NCBI GenBank assembly: GCA_917880885.1
Contig: OU862923.1
Location: forward strand, 28,163,770 to 28,227,769
DNA length: 64,000 bases
Origin: Limnephilus marmoratus
Taxonomy: Eukaryota > Arthropoda > Insecta > Trichoptera > Limnephilidae
Direction of reading: 5' to 3'
Part shown: positions 21,573 to 32,037 of the stretch, piece by piece
Position numbering within the stretch: position 1 is the first letter of the stretch
Layout: the number at the start of each line of letters is the position of its first letter
Program-made: the position numbers and the translations under genes
The notes under the pieces: model-generated
What the model was told of the DNA's origin: nothing
Databases searched by the model: none
What the model saw: the letters and a program-made list of their open reading frames with translations, nothing else

Positions 21573-22872
21573 CGCCTTGCTAGATGTCTTATGATAAGTG
21601 TATCATGTTAGATGTATGATTATTAGTGGAAATCTCATACTAGTTGTCTCGTTCTAGCTGTATCATGCTAACGTGCAGATTAGCTGCCTAATAGTAGCTT
21701 ACCTTGACAGCTGTCTCTTACCAGTATGAGACAACTCATGTATCATGAGACAACATGAGTTGTCTCATGATAGTTGCTTCATGCCAGCTGTATAATAATA
21801 CCATTTTCAATTTGGGAGGCGGTTATGGGTACCGCCGCCCCGGGAACCATTTATTGGACAACCAACACCCCTGCCACAGGTCACCCCAAGTGGTTCGCTA
21901 CGTTTGGTAACTTAGCAGGGGTGCCCGGGTTCGTGGGATGAGGTTTGTCTAGGTCTTGGTGGCGGGTACGTTTGCCCAACCACTGCGTGGCGGGCTGGAT
22001 CGGAGGAGACTGATTGAGGGAGGCATTTTAACCTTTCCAGCTGGATTCTCCCGACCCTTCGCCTTGCACCGCAGTGTGAGAAATAGATTCATACGTCCGT
22101 CACTCCTGGCCACACTGACCCCCAGATTCCTACCCACCCCTCATACCTTTTTCCTTCCCATATCTTCCTCTCCTTCCTTTCCTTTAAAAAACCCTCCACA
22201 CAGCATTCTCAAAGATGACATAGGCCCCTAGGGAAATTGTTTTCCTCGGTGCCTCCTGTGTTAAGCTAATGTTAAAAAAAAAATAGCTATCGAGCTACTT
22301 GTCTTGTGCTGTCTGTCTCATGATAGCTATAGAATATAAGATGTATCGTGTTAACTGTGTCGTGATAGCTGTCTCCTACTAGTAGCTGTCTCAGATCTGC
22401 TGCATTGTGTTAGTAGCTTTACGCCATCTGTTTTATAATACATAATAATACCACAGCTGCCATGCTAGCTGCCTCATGCCAGCTGTCTCATAATAGTTGT
22501 ACCTTTGCATTTGTTTCTTACCAGTGGCTGTCTCATGATAGCTGTATCATGATAGTTATCTCACAATGTAGGTATGTATCGAAATATGTATGTAGCTGTG
22601 TCGTTTAAGCTTTCTTTCATTAGTTGCTTCCTCATTTTAGTTACTTCATGCCAACTGTATAATGATACCATCGCTGTCTTTTTAGATGTCTCGTGCCAGG
22701 TATCTCACATGGTTGTATCGTGATACCTGCATCTTATTAGTAACTAATAACTATGGCATGTTGGTTGCTTCATACCAGCAGCTGTTTATTAAATAATACC
22801 ATATCTTACAAGCTAGTTGTTTTATGCTAGTTGTGACATATAAGATATCTCATGTTAGTTGTTTCCTTGTGA
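21573..22872 (+). repeat. Degenerate 14-bp minisatellite, split by SINE-A
   Basis: Dozens of imperfect units resemble TAGCTGTCTCATGA, with variants such as TAGTTGTATCATGC and TAGCTGCCTCATGCC. They run from 21573 to 21807 and again from 22281 to 22872. SINE-A copy 7 separates the blocks. One local inversion of units is visible near 21725-21765 (ATGAGACAACTCATG). No coding potential is seen. Confidence 0.7.
21808..22280 (+). mobile_element. SINE-A copy 7 (long subfamily, nearly full length)
   Basis: It runs from TTTGGGAGGCGGTTATGGG to TAATGTTAAAAAAAAAA. It includes the long-form middle (GCGTGGCGGGCTGGATCGG ... TTGCACCGCAGTG). The inner hairpin is weakened (GCCCCTAGG against CCTCGGTGC). This is a useful length reference for the long subfamily. 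Confidence 0.8.
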
Positions 22873-23395
22873 GTTCGATTTGTTGATCTACATACTAACG
22901 ATACTTTCTAAAGCCAAATGGAACCCTTCGTGGACTAAATCATGGCATAATGAAATATTGCGGTGGTTACCCACAAATGAGATGGGCTGAAAACTCAAAC
23001 AGATATTTAGTCTCCGGTTGGGTAAGAGATACACATCTAATCATAGATACATATCATAACGACCAATATTACGGAGTCGTATCTATTAAAAAAAAAACAA
23101 TTAAACTGATTATGCAAATATTCATTAAGGAACTGAAGAAGTTGAAAATAGTTAAAAAAAAACCTAGAAATTTCAGACTCACCATTCGAAAGTATTTACT
23201 GATTTTCGGATTCGATATTAGTATAGAAAATATGATTACAACACAATGAATAATATTTAAAAAAATATATATATTATTCTTTATTAATAAACATATATTT
23301 TTTCAGGTATACAGTTTTCCAAGTTTTTCGACTGCCACACTAGGCACATGCCCGTATTGTAGTCGAATATGAGTCATCCCAATTAGTTATTTAAC
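22873..23395. other. AT-rich stretch with an unrecognised 99-codon frame
   Basis: A plus-strand frame at 22950-23249 begins MKYCGGYPQMRW and becomes Lys/Ile-rich. It resembles no family I know and has no supporting context, so it is probably a chance frame in AT-rich DNA. Confidence 0.3.
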
Positions 23396-23673
23396 AATAA
23401 TGAAATAATTTTACTTTGTATAAACCACTTATTTGATGTGCAAATCCGACCGGTTTCGGAACAAACGTTCCTTCGTCAGGGAAAGCTTATACTAATTTGC
23501 CAGTTTCGAACAATGTTTTATTATGGTAGGGGTGGAGCTGTTGCATAATAAAACATTGTTCGAAACTGTCAAATTAGTATAAGCTTTCCCTGACGAAGGA
23601 ACGTTTGTTCCGAAACCGGTCGGATTTGCACATCAAATAAGTGGTTTATACAAAGTAAAATTATTTCATTATT
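23396..23673. mobile_element. 278-bp near-perfect palindrome with Penelope-type motifs
   Basis: Two 130-bp arms (23396-23525 and 23544-23673) are reverse complements with essentially one mismatch, around an 18-bp loop. Each arm contains CTGACGAAGGAACG and TTCCGAAACCGG, like the GATGAAG...CGAAAC signature of Penelope-like tails. Non-coding. Confidence 0.7.
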
Positions 23674-24328
23674 CTATAATGGATAACCACAAAGTAATAC
23701 ATTCAAAAATATAGTTATTTAACAAATTAAATAACTAATTTAAATCGCCGTTTTTAATAGAAAACCAGCCAATTGTTTTACGATAACCCTATATTTACCA
23801 GCATTGTGCCGCCATGTTGTATATCGTATTATAAACCGGAGTTTATATATATACGTACATTAAAATAAAAACGAATTGCGTGACCCGTGGGAGGGGCCAC
23901 CATTCAAATTCGAATATCGAATATTATTATTCTTTATTCCGTCCGTCGTCTATGGTTCGTGTTCGAATTTCAAACGTGCCTGGAAATTTGGAACGTACCT
24001 ACCTACCTGGCCATGCGTGAGAAACTTAAATGTATTAGAATATGAAATTCGTAGTTTGAATTATTATTCGAACATTTTTCGTGGTTCGTGATTTCCTGAA
24101 TTATTAAAAAAAACTATGCAAAACTGGGTAAGAATAATTTATACTGGGTATACCTAGTACCTAACTATGTCCGTGAGGTACCTACCGAAAGGAGGTAGAT
24201 GGGTAGGTACCTATCTATTTTTTGACTTGAATGTTACACGTGGTCATGGAGGACCATGGGTAAAGTCATGTTTTATCTATCTTCGCTCCAATATTATATG
24301 CTCCATGACAGTTGATCCGCGGACAATG
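23674..24328. other. Intergenic stretch, nothing recognised
   Basis: No gene was seen. Several GTACCTACC/GGTAGGTACC palindromic motifs occur at 24000 and 24165-24215. Confidence 0.5.
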
Positions 24329-24348
24329 CCCCCCCCCCCCCCCCCCCC
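24329..24348 (+). repeat. C homopolymer (20)
   Basis: Twenty consecutive C in AT-rich DNA. A 23-base G run lies 338 bp downstream. Confidence 0.9.
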
Positions 24349-24685
24349 GGCATACATATATACAATATGCAGTTGGTTTAGGGAAAATGCGGTATTCCTA
24401 ATTACACAAAATATAACTAAGTGTCTCCGTAAGGATGTGCAGAGAGGATGTACCGCCGAATAACAAATAATAAAACATATTTTCATTTAAATGCATCAAG
24501 CAACCATCTACTTGTCTATATACTGTGTATACCAGCGCATAAGGACAAAATATCGACACTGTATATAAATTCGTTTGATATTCATACCAATTTATAATTA
24601 AGGGTGTTTTTGAAGTCGATTTTAGGTTTGAAATTGGTAAAAAATCCACTAAAAATTATAATTTTATAGTAAAAAACCTTTCTGA
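24349..24685. other. Spacer between C20 and G23, nothing recognised
   Basis: No feature was supported. Opposed short frames here are chance. Confidence 0.5.
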
Positions 24686-24708
24686 GGGGGGGGGGGGGGG
24701 GGGGGGGG
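24686..24708 (+). repeat. G homopolymer (23)
   Basis: Twenty-three consecutive G, inverted relative to the C run at 24329. Length in an assembly is uncertain for such runs. Confidence 0.9.
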
Positions 24709-24930
24709 TATTATCATTTGGAATATTATAATTTGATAATTTTAATAATACCTTTCGACTCCTAGGCCCCAGTCTAATAAATTTTTTTTTCGAATTTTGT
24801 AAATGTTATATGTGAGTTTTACGAAAAGTTATTAGATATTACCTGTTATAAAAAATAAGCTTACTTCAGACAAACGGCCACACTCACAGCACAATTATAT
24901 ATTTTAATAATTACGTTATATAATAATTCA

Positions 24931-25023
24931 GGGTGTTAAAAGACGTACATAACTTATTTTACCAGTGATTTCTGACATCATGGTTTTTGGAGTGAAACAT
25001 GCAAATGGTCTCCGGTAACATCT
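24931..25023 (+). mobile_element. MITE family M, single-arm fragment
   Basis: It starts CAGGGTGTTAAAAGACGTAC, then CCAGTGATTTCTGACATC and TCTCCGGTAACATC, matching one arm of the 48886-49146 palindrome. The opposite arm is absent. Confidence 0.6.
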
Positions 25024-25832
25024 TTTATTGCTACACAAAAAAAAAAAAATTGTTAAACATATCACTGCTCACTCAGCCGAGAAACCTTCCAATCCCCCAG
25101 CCCGACTCCAACTGTCCAATAGGGAGGTACCTACTACAACTTTTTAATGTGTTTAGTTTTAAAAAAAAAGTTTTTTATTCATATAATCCACATTATAGCG
25201 ACGCCTTCGACTGCAAAGTTAATTACCTATATCAAGCCGTAACAAAGACAACGCCCTCCATCACCCAATTACAAGTATTGCAAATTCGTGCATAAAGCAA
25301 GGTGGAAAAGATTCCATAGACAACTATGCCAATAGTTATTCTAGGCTTAGTCAGACAATATTGCAGAATATGGCCACACGACAAAACCTGAAATCTCTCC
25401 CGCCCGGAGACCGAATGAGGACTACAATGACAAAACCGTCAGTTTTTAAAATAATGATATACCTACCTAGTACCTACAGCTTTTCATCCGCATCAGTCAA
25501 AAATCAAAAACGCCATATTATTTATGATCAAAGGCCCATTGTGCGCGGTCACAATGGCGGACAAAGAGGATCCGTCTGTGAAATGACTTAATAGTCATTT
25601 TAATACTTTTTTGGTCATTTTTCTTTTATTGTAAAGTAAAGGCCACCGTTGGTGACATCAGACTTGCGGTTCCTATTATATTTTAGAGTTGACCAAAGAT
25701 GAAAAAACCACTGGTTGAGTTACAATTTTACGACAAGGTAAAAATGTAAAATGAATAATTTCTCATTGGGATAGAGGGCCTTAATGCATATCTAAAGGTG
25801 GCTGATCCCAATCAAACTAACCGACCGTTGAG
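25024..25832. other. Intergenic stretch, nothing certain
   Basis: Contains a GC-richer segment at 25530-25590 with a 10-codon frame starting at 25554. Its ATG has a good context but the frame stops at once. No gene is claimed. Confidence 0.4.
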
Positions 25833-26553
25833 TTAAGATGAAGCTATGCGACATGATGCAAAATCATGTACCTTGTTTTGAAAATTTGATCGCTTAGAAG
25901 AATTATAGATGCTTCAATTAAATACTGCCGTATAGAACATATCTTGGCCTTTAAAAGTATCAGTTATTTTTATTATAAGTCTTTTAATATGCCCAGAAAA
26001 AAATTAAGTATTAGGTCTATAAAAAAAAACGCTTTCAAGTGCAAACTCTCCTATTTATAAACCCCTTTTCGGGTATGGTTATATTGTTTAATGTGGCGAA
26101 TTCATTTTCTTTAACAATAATCGCAAAAAAATTATATTTTCGCCCGAACTTCACAAAATAAAATTAAATATGCATTTTCTCGTTGTTATTTTTGACATCA
26201 ATCAATACGGCTGGCAATCGACGAATTTGGATTTTTATAGTGAACCTTATGCCATCGGCGTAAGAACCGTGCACTTGGCACGCCCATTTCGTATTAGTTA
26301 TGCCGCGCCTGCGATGAGGAATAGCCGTTCTAGACTCCGCGCCGCTTGGTTCCCTGAAATTAATTTTAAATAAACAATGCGTAAAAAAAAGTTCATGTTT
26401 TTTATAGGCCTTTACAAAATCAACCTTTAAAAAACAATTCTCAAATATCTTTTCTAACCTTTCCAAAAGCTTTTTCTCGGGTATTTTTAAACCCCTCCCA
26501 AAAGAATCGTGGTTTCCGATTTCGATTTTTTCCTGGACTATTGGATCAACTTT
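25833..26553 (+). mobile_element. Family T element, copy T4
   Basis: It starts TTAAGATGAAGCTATGCG and ends CTATTGGATCAACTTTA. The right TTAA is mutated to TTTA. Internal blocks match T1 and T3 in order, including GCGTAAAAAAAAGTTC and AAAAGCTTTTTCTCG. Confidence 0.65.
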
Positions 26554-26585
26554 AGCTTTGGCTATTTATTGTAAAAACAACACAA

Positions 26586-26965
26586 CTGTCGTAGGTTACC
26601 CCTAGTGATTGACTTCGTTTAGTGACTTAGCAGGAGTTCCCGGGATCACGAAATGAGGTTTGTCTAGCTCTTGGCGGCACATTTTGCCCACCTATTGCAT
26701 GGCGGCCCGGATCGGGAGACATTTTACCTCTCCAGCCGGACTCTCTCAACCCATCGCCTTGTGCCGCAGTGGGAGAGATAAATTCATACGTCTTGGACAC
26801 GTTGGATCCAGATTCCTACCCATCCCCTTATTCATTATTATTATTTCTTCCCAGAACTTCTTCTCTACCGTTTTCTTAAAAGACCCTCCACACAACATTC
26901 CCAAAGATGACGTAATCCGGATTTTTTTCTTTAGGGCCTCCTGTGTGAAACTAAGTTAAAAAAAT
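26586..26965 (+). mobile_element. SINE-A copy 8 (long subfamily, 5' trimmed)
   Basis: It begins within the family near CGTAGGTTACCCC and ends CTCCTGTGTGAAACTAAG followed by an A-rich tail. The middle block is shortened, and the hairpin is degraded to CCGGA...GGGCCTCC. Confidence 0.7.
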
Positions 26966-27192
26966 AATAAATGGTGGGTGGAGCAATGAAAAACTTAGTA
27001 ATGACATTACTATGTCTGTATACAAAGACTTAAATACAGACTAAGTAATGGTATTAAATTAATAGGCTCCTACCAATAAAAAATCGGTCTTCATTATTCG
27101 AATTGTGCTAATGAACATCAAAAAGTTAATGTTAAAGAAATTAATTTACTAAAATAATCCTTCGCTTGGTATTCTTTTGAGGGTTACTATCT

Positions 27193-27714
27193 TCTTATGT
27201 ATAAAAATCTCGTGGTCGCACTCCCCCGATAACGGCTTGACCGATTTTTATGAAATTTTTTATGTATATTTGGTAGGTATGAGAATAGGTTTTAAAGTAT
27301 ATTTCACACTGCTGGGTGATTAGGGTGTCCCTATTATATAAAAAAAATTAGGTTCCGAATGTTTGTGTCCGCAAATCTCGGAAAGTAATCGATGGATTGA
27401 CTCAAATTTTTTAGATAACATTGCATTTTAGCAGAAGAAGTTTCTATGTATAATTGTAAGCTCTGGCGTTATGAAATTTGTACAAAAAATTACTACAGTT
27501 GGTGCGCGAGTGGTTAGAAAATGCGTGTATTTCATATATTTTAGCGGTAGGGAGGGTAACGAAGGAGGTGGGGTTCACGGGAAGTGTAAAAGGGGAAGAC
27601 CGGGAAGTTGGAAGGGGACGCGGGAGGGTAACGGGGACCCATGGGGATGGACATGCAGGGAGAAATAATTTATTTCTTTGAATGGCATTGCAACGCATGC
27701 CGAGTGCCAGCTAG
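27193..27714 (+). mobile_element. Non-autonomous Helitron-like element (H6)
   Basis: The 5' end is TCTTATGTATAAAAATCTCG, with the GGCTTGACCGATTTTTATG block. The 3' end is CGAGTGCCAGCTAG followed by T at 27714. It carries GAGCTC/CTCTGGCGTTATG-type and purine-rich (27550-27660) segments shared with H2 and H10. Opposed proline- and glycine-rich frames inside are translations of the purine tract. Confidence 0.7.
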
Positions 27715-28302
27715 TATTTTATAAAAATAACGATGCTATCCCAAAACTCGTGATTAGTGAAAACCACCATGGTAGGCGGTATTTTAATAAAAAAAATAAG
27801 CTAAAAGTACCTACTGTAATCTTTACGCAAATATTATTAAAAAGTTCAATTTTCATAAAACTTATTCGTTACCATGACGTCTTGTTTTATGAAGCTAGCG
27901 ATGCATCCTTTGTCTTTAACTAATCCAACATTCTCGCGGTCAGCATTAATATTCGACACATTTTTTCGTCACGTCTACTTTGGTTTATTATTATGTTACG
28001 AGTACCTTCCTGCCTATTTTCTTGCCTTTTTTTACTTTTTTTGGGCGCGCATAGGTACGGGACGAGGCAGAGCGGTGCCTCTAATGTTTTATTAGATGAC
28101 CTTATCTGACAGGCCGTATCAGGAATATAATTACTCAACGCCAGGTTTGACAGGCCTGCGGGAGCGGACTGCGGAGAGGTAGAACGTGAGTTATATCTTA
28201 GAATGTTTATTTGAGTCCGGTGGAAAATAGTTATAACGTCAGTTGTTGTCAAGTTTTGAACAATGATTCAAAAATATTAAAAATTGTATCTGTGCATAGT
28301 TT
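27715..28302. other. Intergenic stretch, nothing recognised
   Basis: No feature was supported. Segment 28040-28180 is GC-richer but has no recognisable frame. Confidence 0.45.
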
Positions 28303-28738
28303 TTTTTACATTAGCTCTACGCAAGAGGTCCTGAGGAAAATAATTCCCCTCAGGGTCTATGTAATCTTTGGGGATGCTGTGTGGAGGGCTTTTTATTAGG
28401 GGTGAGTAGGAATCTGGGGTATCAGTTTGTCCAGGAATGACGAACACACTGACCCCCCAGATTGTATGAATCCATCCCTCCCAATGCGATGCAAGGCAAT
28501 GTTCCGAGAGAGTACGGCTGGAGAAGTCAAAGGTACCCCATCAATCATTCTCTCCCTATCCGGCCTGCCATGCAGCTGGTAAGCAGACGCATCCGCCGCC
28601 AAGACCCGGACAAACCTCACCCCATGAACTCTACTAAGTCACCAAACTTAGCGAACCACTTGGGGTGACATATGGCAGAGGTGTTGGTTATCCAATAAAT
28701 GGTTCCCGGGGCGGCGGTACACATACCCGCCTACCAAA
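28303..28738 (-). mobile_element. SINE-A copy 9 (long subfamily, full length)
   Basis: Reverse orientation with TTTTTTTACATTAGCTC at the left (tail side) and the 5' end at about 28738 (GGCGGTACACATACCCGCC). The inner hairpin is intact: CCTGAGGAAAATAATTCCCC followed by TCAGGG. Its 5' end abuts the LINE fragment that starts at 28742. Confidence 0.8.
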
Positions 28739-28741
28739 TAA

Positions 28742-29135
28742 TGGATGCTGTAGAAGTAAGATCCTTCAGGCGTACCTATGTGTGTTAAAAACTTGTGTGA
28801 AATGTGAAGATTCGCAAAGAATGCAAGGCCGACGTAATGAGTAAGATTAAGAAAGGGACCCTTGGATGGTTTTTGTATGTAGAGCGAATGAACGAAGATA
28901 GAAGTTTAAGGAGAATGGATGTTTTGAATGTAAATGGTATGGGAGACGTCGTGGACGCCCGAGGAAAACATGGGACGATCAAGTGAACTAGGTACTTTAG
29001 TCGGGCTACGGCAAGAGTCAGAATAATAGAATATTATTTTTGAGACGATGTATGAATGTGAATGAAGCAAGGGGTTTTTGCTGAGACCGAGTTGTTTTGC
29101 GGTTCGTGCTATATGCCTACCCCTGCGGGAAACGG
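28742..29135 (+). pseudogene. LINE reverse transcriptase C-terminal fragment, second copy, multiply frameshifted
   Basis: This is the same LINE family as 11243-12009. Visible blocks are MDAVEVRSFRR, then KIRKECKADVMSKIKKGTLG (28804-28986 frame) and ERMNEDRSLRRM. A frameshift is then needed to read GRRRGRPRKTWDDQV, followed by LRRCMNVNEARG and the end near 29135. At least two frameshifts and several stops make it a dead, 5'-truncated copy. It is more decayed than the copy at 11243. Confidence 0.8.
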
Positions 29136-29326
29136 CATTATGGTTAGATAGTAAGGCATGTCGACAGTAGAGAGAGATAATGGAGAGTAAAATTGGGGTA
29201 TGTTTATTCAGATCTAGTCAAACGCAGCCCCAATGAAAGAAAGAGCTCGATCAATGTTTTCTTTTTTCATAAATATGAAGCCAAAATTAAGTATGACTGT
29301 TGCCCTATATTCAGGCTGTTGAATTT

Positions 29327-29590
29327 TTTTTTTTACATGAATACCGCACAAGAGTCCCAACTGCTCCCGTCTGGAGCCAGTGAGACCATGGCATCCCCAA
29401 AATGGGGTATGTTGAGGCTGAAGTAGTGGGGAGGGAAGGAGGTAGGGAAGTATCTGCCTATTTAGATCTGGTCACCAAACACAGCTAAAGCCATTTCAGG
29501 CAACGTTTCAATTATGAATGGTGGTCTTACACCAGGGCGATACTGAGAGTTTCTTCCACTATGGAACGTGCCAAATATAGTACATATTAT
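29327..29590 (-). mobile_element. Short retroposon SINE-B, copy 1
   Basis: On the minus strand it ends GGGAGCAGTTGGGACTCTTG then TCATGTAAAAAAAA. Blocks shared with 46640-46870 and 51436-51650 include GGAGCCAGTGAG (plus), CATGGCATCCCC and GGAACGTGCC. The A tail suggests retroposition, and no coding was recognised. Confidence 0.6.
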
Positions 29591-29639
29591 TTTAAATGAA
29601 TAAATTGTGAAATACACAAATTAATCAAATAAAATTTAT

Positions 29640-29715
29640 TTGCCACGCCGGGATTCAATCCCGCGACCTTCAGAATGCGAATCAAGCGCCTTACCGTTGC
29701 ACCACGCCGGCCGTC
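29640..29715 (-). repeat. tRNA-like SINE head
   Basis: The minus strand reads GGCGTGGTGCAACGGTAAGG (box A-like) and later CGGGATTGAATCCCGGCG (box B-like with an intact T stem). It is followed by an AT-rich tail toward 29590. The acceptor stem does not close, so this is a retroposon head and not a tRNA gene. Confidence 0.5.
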
Positions 29716-29940
29716 AAATGATTTTTTAATTGAAAAAATAGTTGAGTTGATCTAGACATTTCTGTGAAAAAAAGCTATGCAAATTTCATGACTCCGAGCT
29801 CACCGTTAGCGAGTTTTGATACGAAAAACAAACAATTTTTCGTTTTTTTCGTGTTTCAATTTTATATTCGTTTTGGCACATGTTCAATTTTTTCAATACT
29901 ATGATTTTCATACGGTGTATGCATAATTAATGTCTCTACA

Positions 29941-30378
29941 TCTCTAAATTAAAGTCCTCCGCCGCGTCTGTTCGCGATAAACTCAAAAACTACTGAACGG
30001 ATTTTCATGCGGTTTTCACCAATATATAGAGTGATTTGGATTGAATCCTAATCCTACCCACCCAAAGTTTCGCCCTCCAGAAATTGCTAGAACAATCCAG
30101 AACATTCGAGAGCATTCCAAAACATACCAAAACATCCAGGAACATTCTTAAATATTGTGGAATGTTCGGGAATAGGGAATCGGTAACATCATTGTGGGAC
30201 ATTCCAGAACACTCTCGAATGTTGTGGAATGTTCTGAAACATTGTGGATAATTTGAAGCCTTCCTGTATGGGTCGGGCTACCCATTGGTAGGGGTATATA
30301 AAGCAAGATCCGTCGTGGGTTCGAACGTCAGTTCAATCTCATATCAACTCCCTGAGTGAAGCCGGGTACCCCAGCTAG
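29941..30378 (+). mobile_element. Non-autonomous Helitron-like element (H7) with internal HSE-like array
   Basis: The termini are canonical. A precedes TCTCTAAATTAAAGTCC at 29941, and GGGTACCCCAGCTAG is followed by T at 30378. The usual AACTACTGAACGGATTTTC block follows the 5' end. The centre (30075-30244) is a 10-bp-periodic array described separately. The element is 438 bp and has no coding capacity. Confidence 0.8.
30075..30244. promoter_or_regulatory. Phased GAA/TTC array with heat-shock-element geometry
   Basis: Alternating GAA and TTC triplets recur every 5 bp. From 30075 to 30172 all 20 slots match within one base and 10 are exact (GAA at 30080, 30090, 30100, 30140, 30160, 30170; TTC at 30105, 30115, 30145, 30165). 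After a phase break, 10 more slots run from 30197 to 30244, five of them exact. GAATGTTCGGGAA at 30160-30172 is a perfect three-unit element. This geometry is the known HSF binding consensus. Use as a regulatory site is inference; a simple 10-bp minisatellite is the alternative. Confidence 0.5.
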
Positions 30379-30904
30379 TGTACTTATATATCTGAAAACC
30401 CTTTAAAAATATTGTCAATTTGTTGTTAAGGAAGTTAACATTTGCCTTGGGGATGGAAGTTAGTTACCACGCCACTGATCAATAAAATATTGTAACATTT
30501 TCATTTAATAATAGTGCACGATCCGAAACAAGTTCGAAAAAATGTTTTCCATTTATATAATTTGATTAGTCAATTAATCTTGGAACAAAGTTAATACGTT
30601 TTACATATATAATGCGTAGGATATCCAGTCTACTGCTATTGGGTAGATAGGTAGCTACTAAAAATAGTCAGAGTAATTTAATCGAATTGCTTTCATATAA
30701 ATGTATTTGTATTCATACGAGCCGACTGTCATATTTCATTTGAGATTAAAATTTAATCAAGGAATATGCAATTAGATATACGAAAATAAGACATTAATAG
30801 GTAGGTTTATGGAATTTGTATTCCGATCTGTAAATAAATGTAAGAATCGTGACAGAATGTATGAATGTAAATTACAGAACTTCGACAAAATTATGAAAGT
30901 TCAA
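30379..30904. other. AT-rich intergenic stretch, nothing recognised
   Basis: No feature was supported. Confidence 0.5.
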
Positions 30905-31310
30905 TAAAATTTTGATTGGGTGTACGATATAAACCGATTACAATCTTTAGAGCACAGGCATCAGATGGAAATGATGTCCTTGTTCTATCGATACTACTAT
31001 GGAAGACGTTCCGAGGAACTAGCGTCATTGATCCCCGGCACTGGTGCATATTCAGGAAGTACGCCAAATGAGAACGGGTCGTTTCTATCACTCGTTCTTG
31101 AGTTCAACAGTTCGACTGTGGAACAATTTGCCGGCCTTTGAGTTTCCTCCCTTCTACAACTTGGATCCATTCAAGACCCATGTTCACACCTTCCTCTCCT
31201 CAAAAAGACTCTCCACACAGCATCTTCAAAGAAGATATATAGGTATACATAATATAGGCCCTGAGAGAAATTATTTTACCCTGGACCTCCTGTGTGAAGT
31301 TAAAGTTAAT
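30905..31310 (+). pseudogene. LINE ORF2 C-terminal fragment running into a SINE-A-like 3' tail
   Basis: The first frame (30920-31141) reads RLQSLEHRHQMEMMSLFYRY, YYGRRSEELASLIPG. After a frameshift near 31060 the second frame (31044-31328) reads RTGRFYHSFLSSTVRLWNNL, LDPFKTHVHTFL. These are typical extreme C-terminal motifs of insect LINE polymerases downstream of the RT domain. The sequence from about 31195 (CCTCTCC, CTCCACACAGCATC, GGCCCTGAGAG, CCTCCTGTGTG) is the SINE-A 3' end, followed by an (AT)n tail. The upstream RT and endonuclease are missing. The clade is not assigned. Confidence 0.8.
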
Positions 31311-31391
31311 ATATATATATATATGTAAACTATTTTTTAGTCTATCTACGAGTATGTTATTGCATACGTTTTTCAATCAAAACTTTACTCT

Positions 31392-31830
31392 AATTTGGGA
31401 GGCGGATGTGGGTACCGCCGCTCGGAAACAATTTTTTGGATAACCAACTACTCTGCCATATGCCACCCCAAGTGGTTCGCTATGTTTGGCGACTATGCAG
31501 GGGTGCCGGGTTCATGGGATGAGATTGTCTAGGTCTTGGTGGCAATGCTCACCTACTGCGTGGATCGGGAGAGACAGGTTGAAGGAGACCTAACCTAGAC
31601 CTCTGCAGCCAGACTCTATCGACCCAAGGCCTTGCACCACAATGAGAGGGATGGTTTAGGCCGTCACTCCTGGACACATTGATCCCCAGATTCCTACCCA
31701 CCCCTCATATATTTTTCCTTCCCGGAACTTCATTTCCTTCCTTTCCCTAAAAGGACCCTCCACATAGCATCCCTAAAGATAACGGCCCGATGGACTTTTC
31801 CTCAGGGCCTCTTGTGTGGAGATAAAGCGA
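31392..31830 (+). mobile_element. SINE-A copy 10 (long subfamily)
   Basis: It starts TTTGGGAGGCGGATGTGGG and includes the long middle block. It ends CTCAGGGCCTCTTGTGTGG without a clear A tail. It lies 80 bp downstream of the LINE that shares its 3' end. Confidence 0.75.
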
Positions 31831-31849
31831 CACTAAAAAGAGTCAAAAA

Positions 31850-31995
31850 CATACATCTACAGGATATAGCCTGCGAGTGAATGAGATAGAATAATCGGTC
31901 TTCTCTTTGTGCGGTAATTCTTAGCTTCCTCACTCTTGTCTACTTTAGTTTTCTGAAGGTTTCACTTCTACCGCATGTGAACTGCACACTTACAT
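31850..31995 (-). repeat. Dispersed repeat K, inverted copy
   Basis: The reverse complement contains CGGTAGAAGTGAAACC, CAAGAGTGAGG, CCGCACAAAGAG and TCTCATTCACTCGCAGGC in family order. Confidence 0.6.
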
Positions 31996-32037
31996 TTTTT
32001 ATTCATTTAAAAACTAATAAAAGTGGGTAAAATTTAA

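Noticed and set aside
22950..23249. A 99-codon plus-strand frame
   Set aside because: Lys/Ile-rich, not recognised, no context; likely chance in AT-rich DNA.
25554..25586. Short frame starting MADKEDPS in a good start context within a GC-richer patch
   Set aside because: Only 10 codons; a first exon with a donor at GTGAAA is conceivable, but nothing downstream supports a gene.
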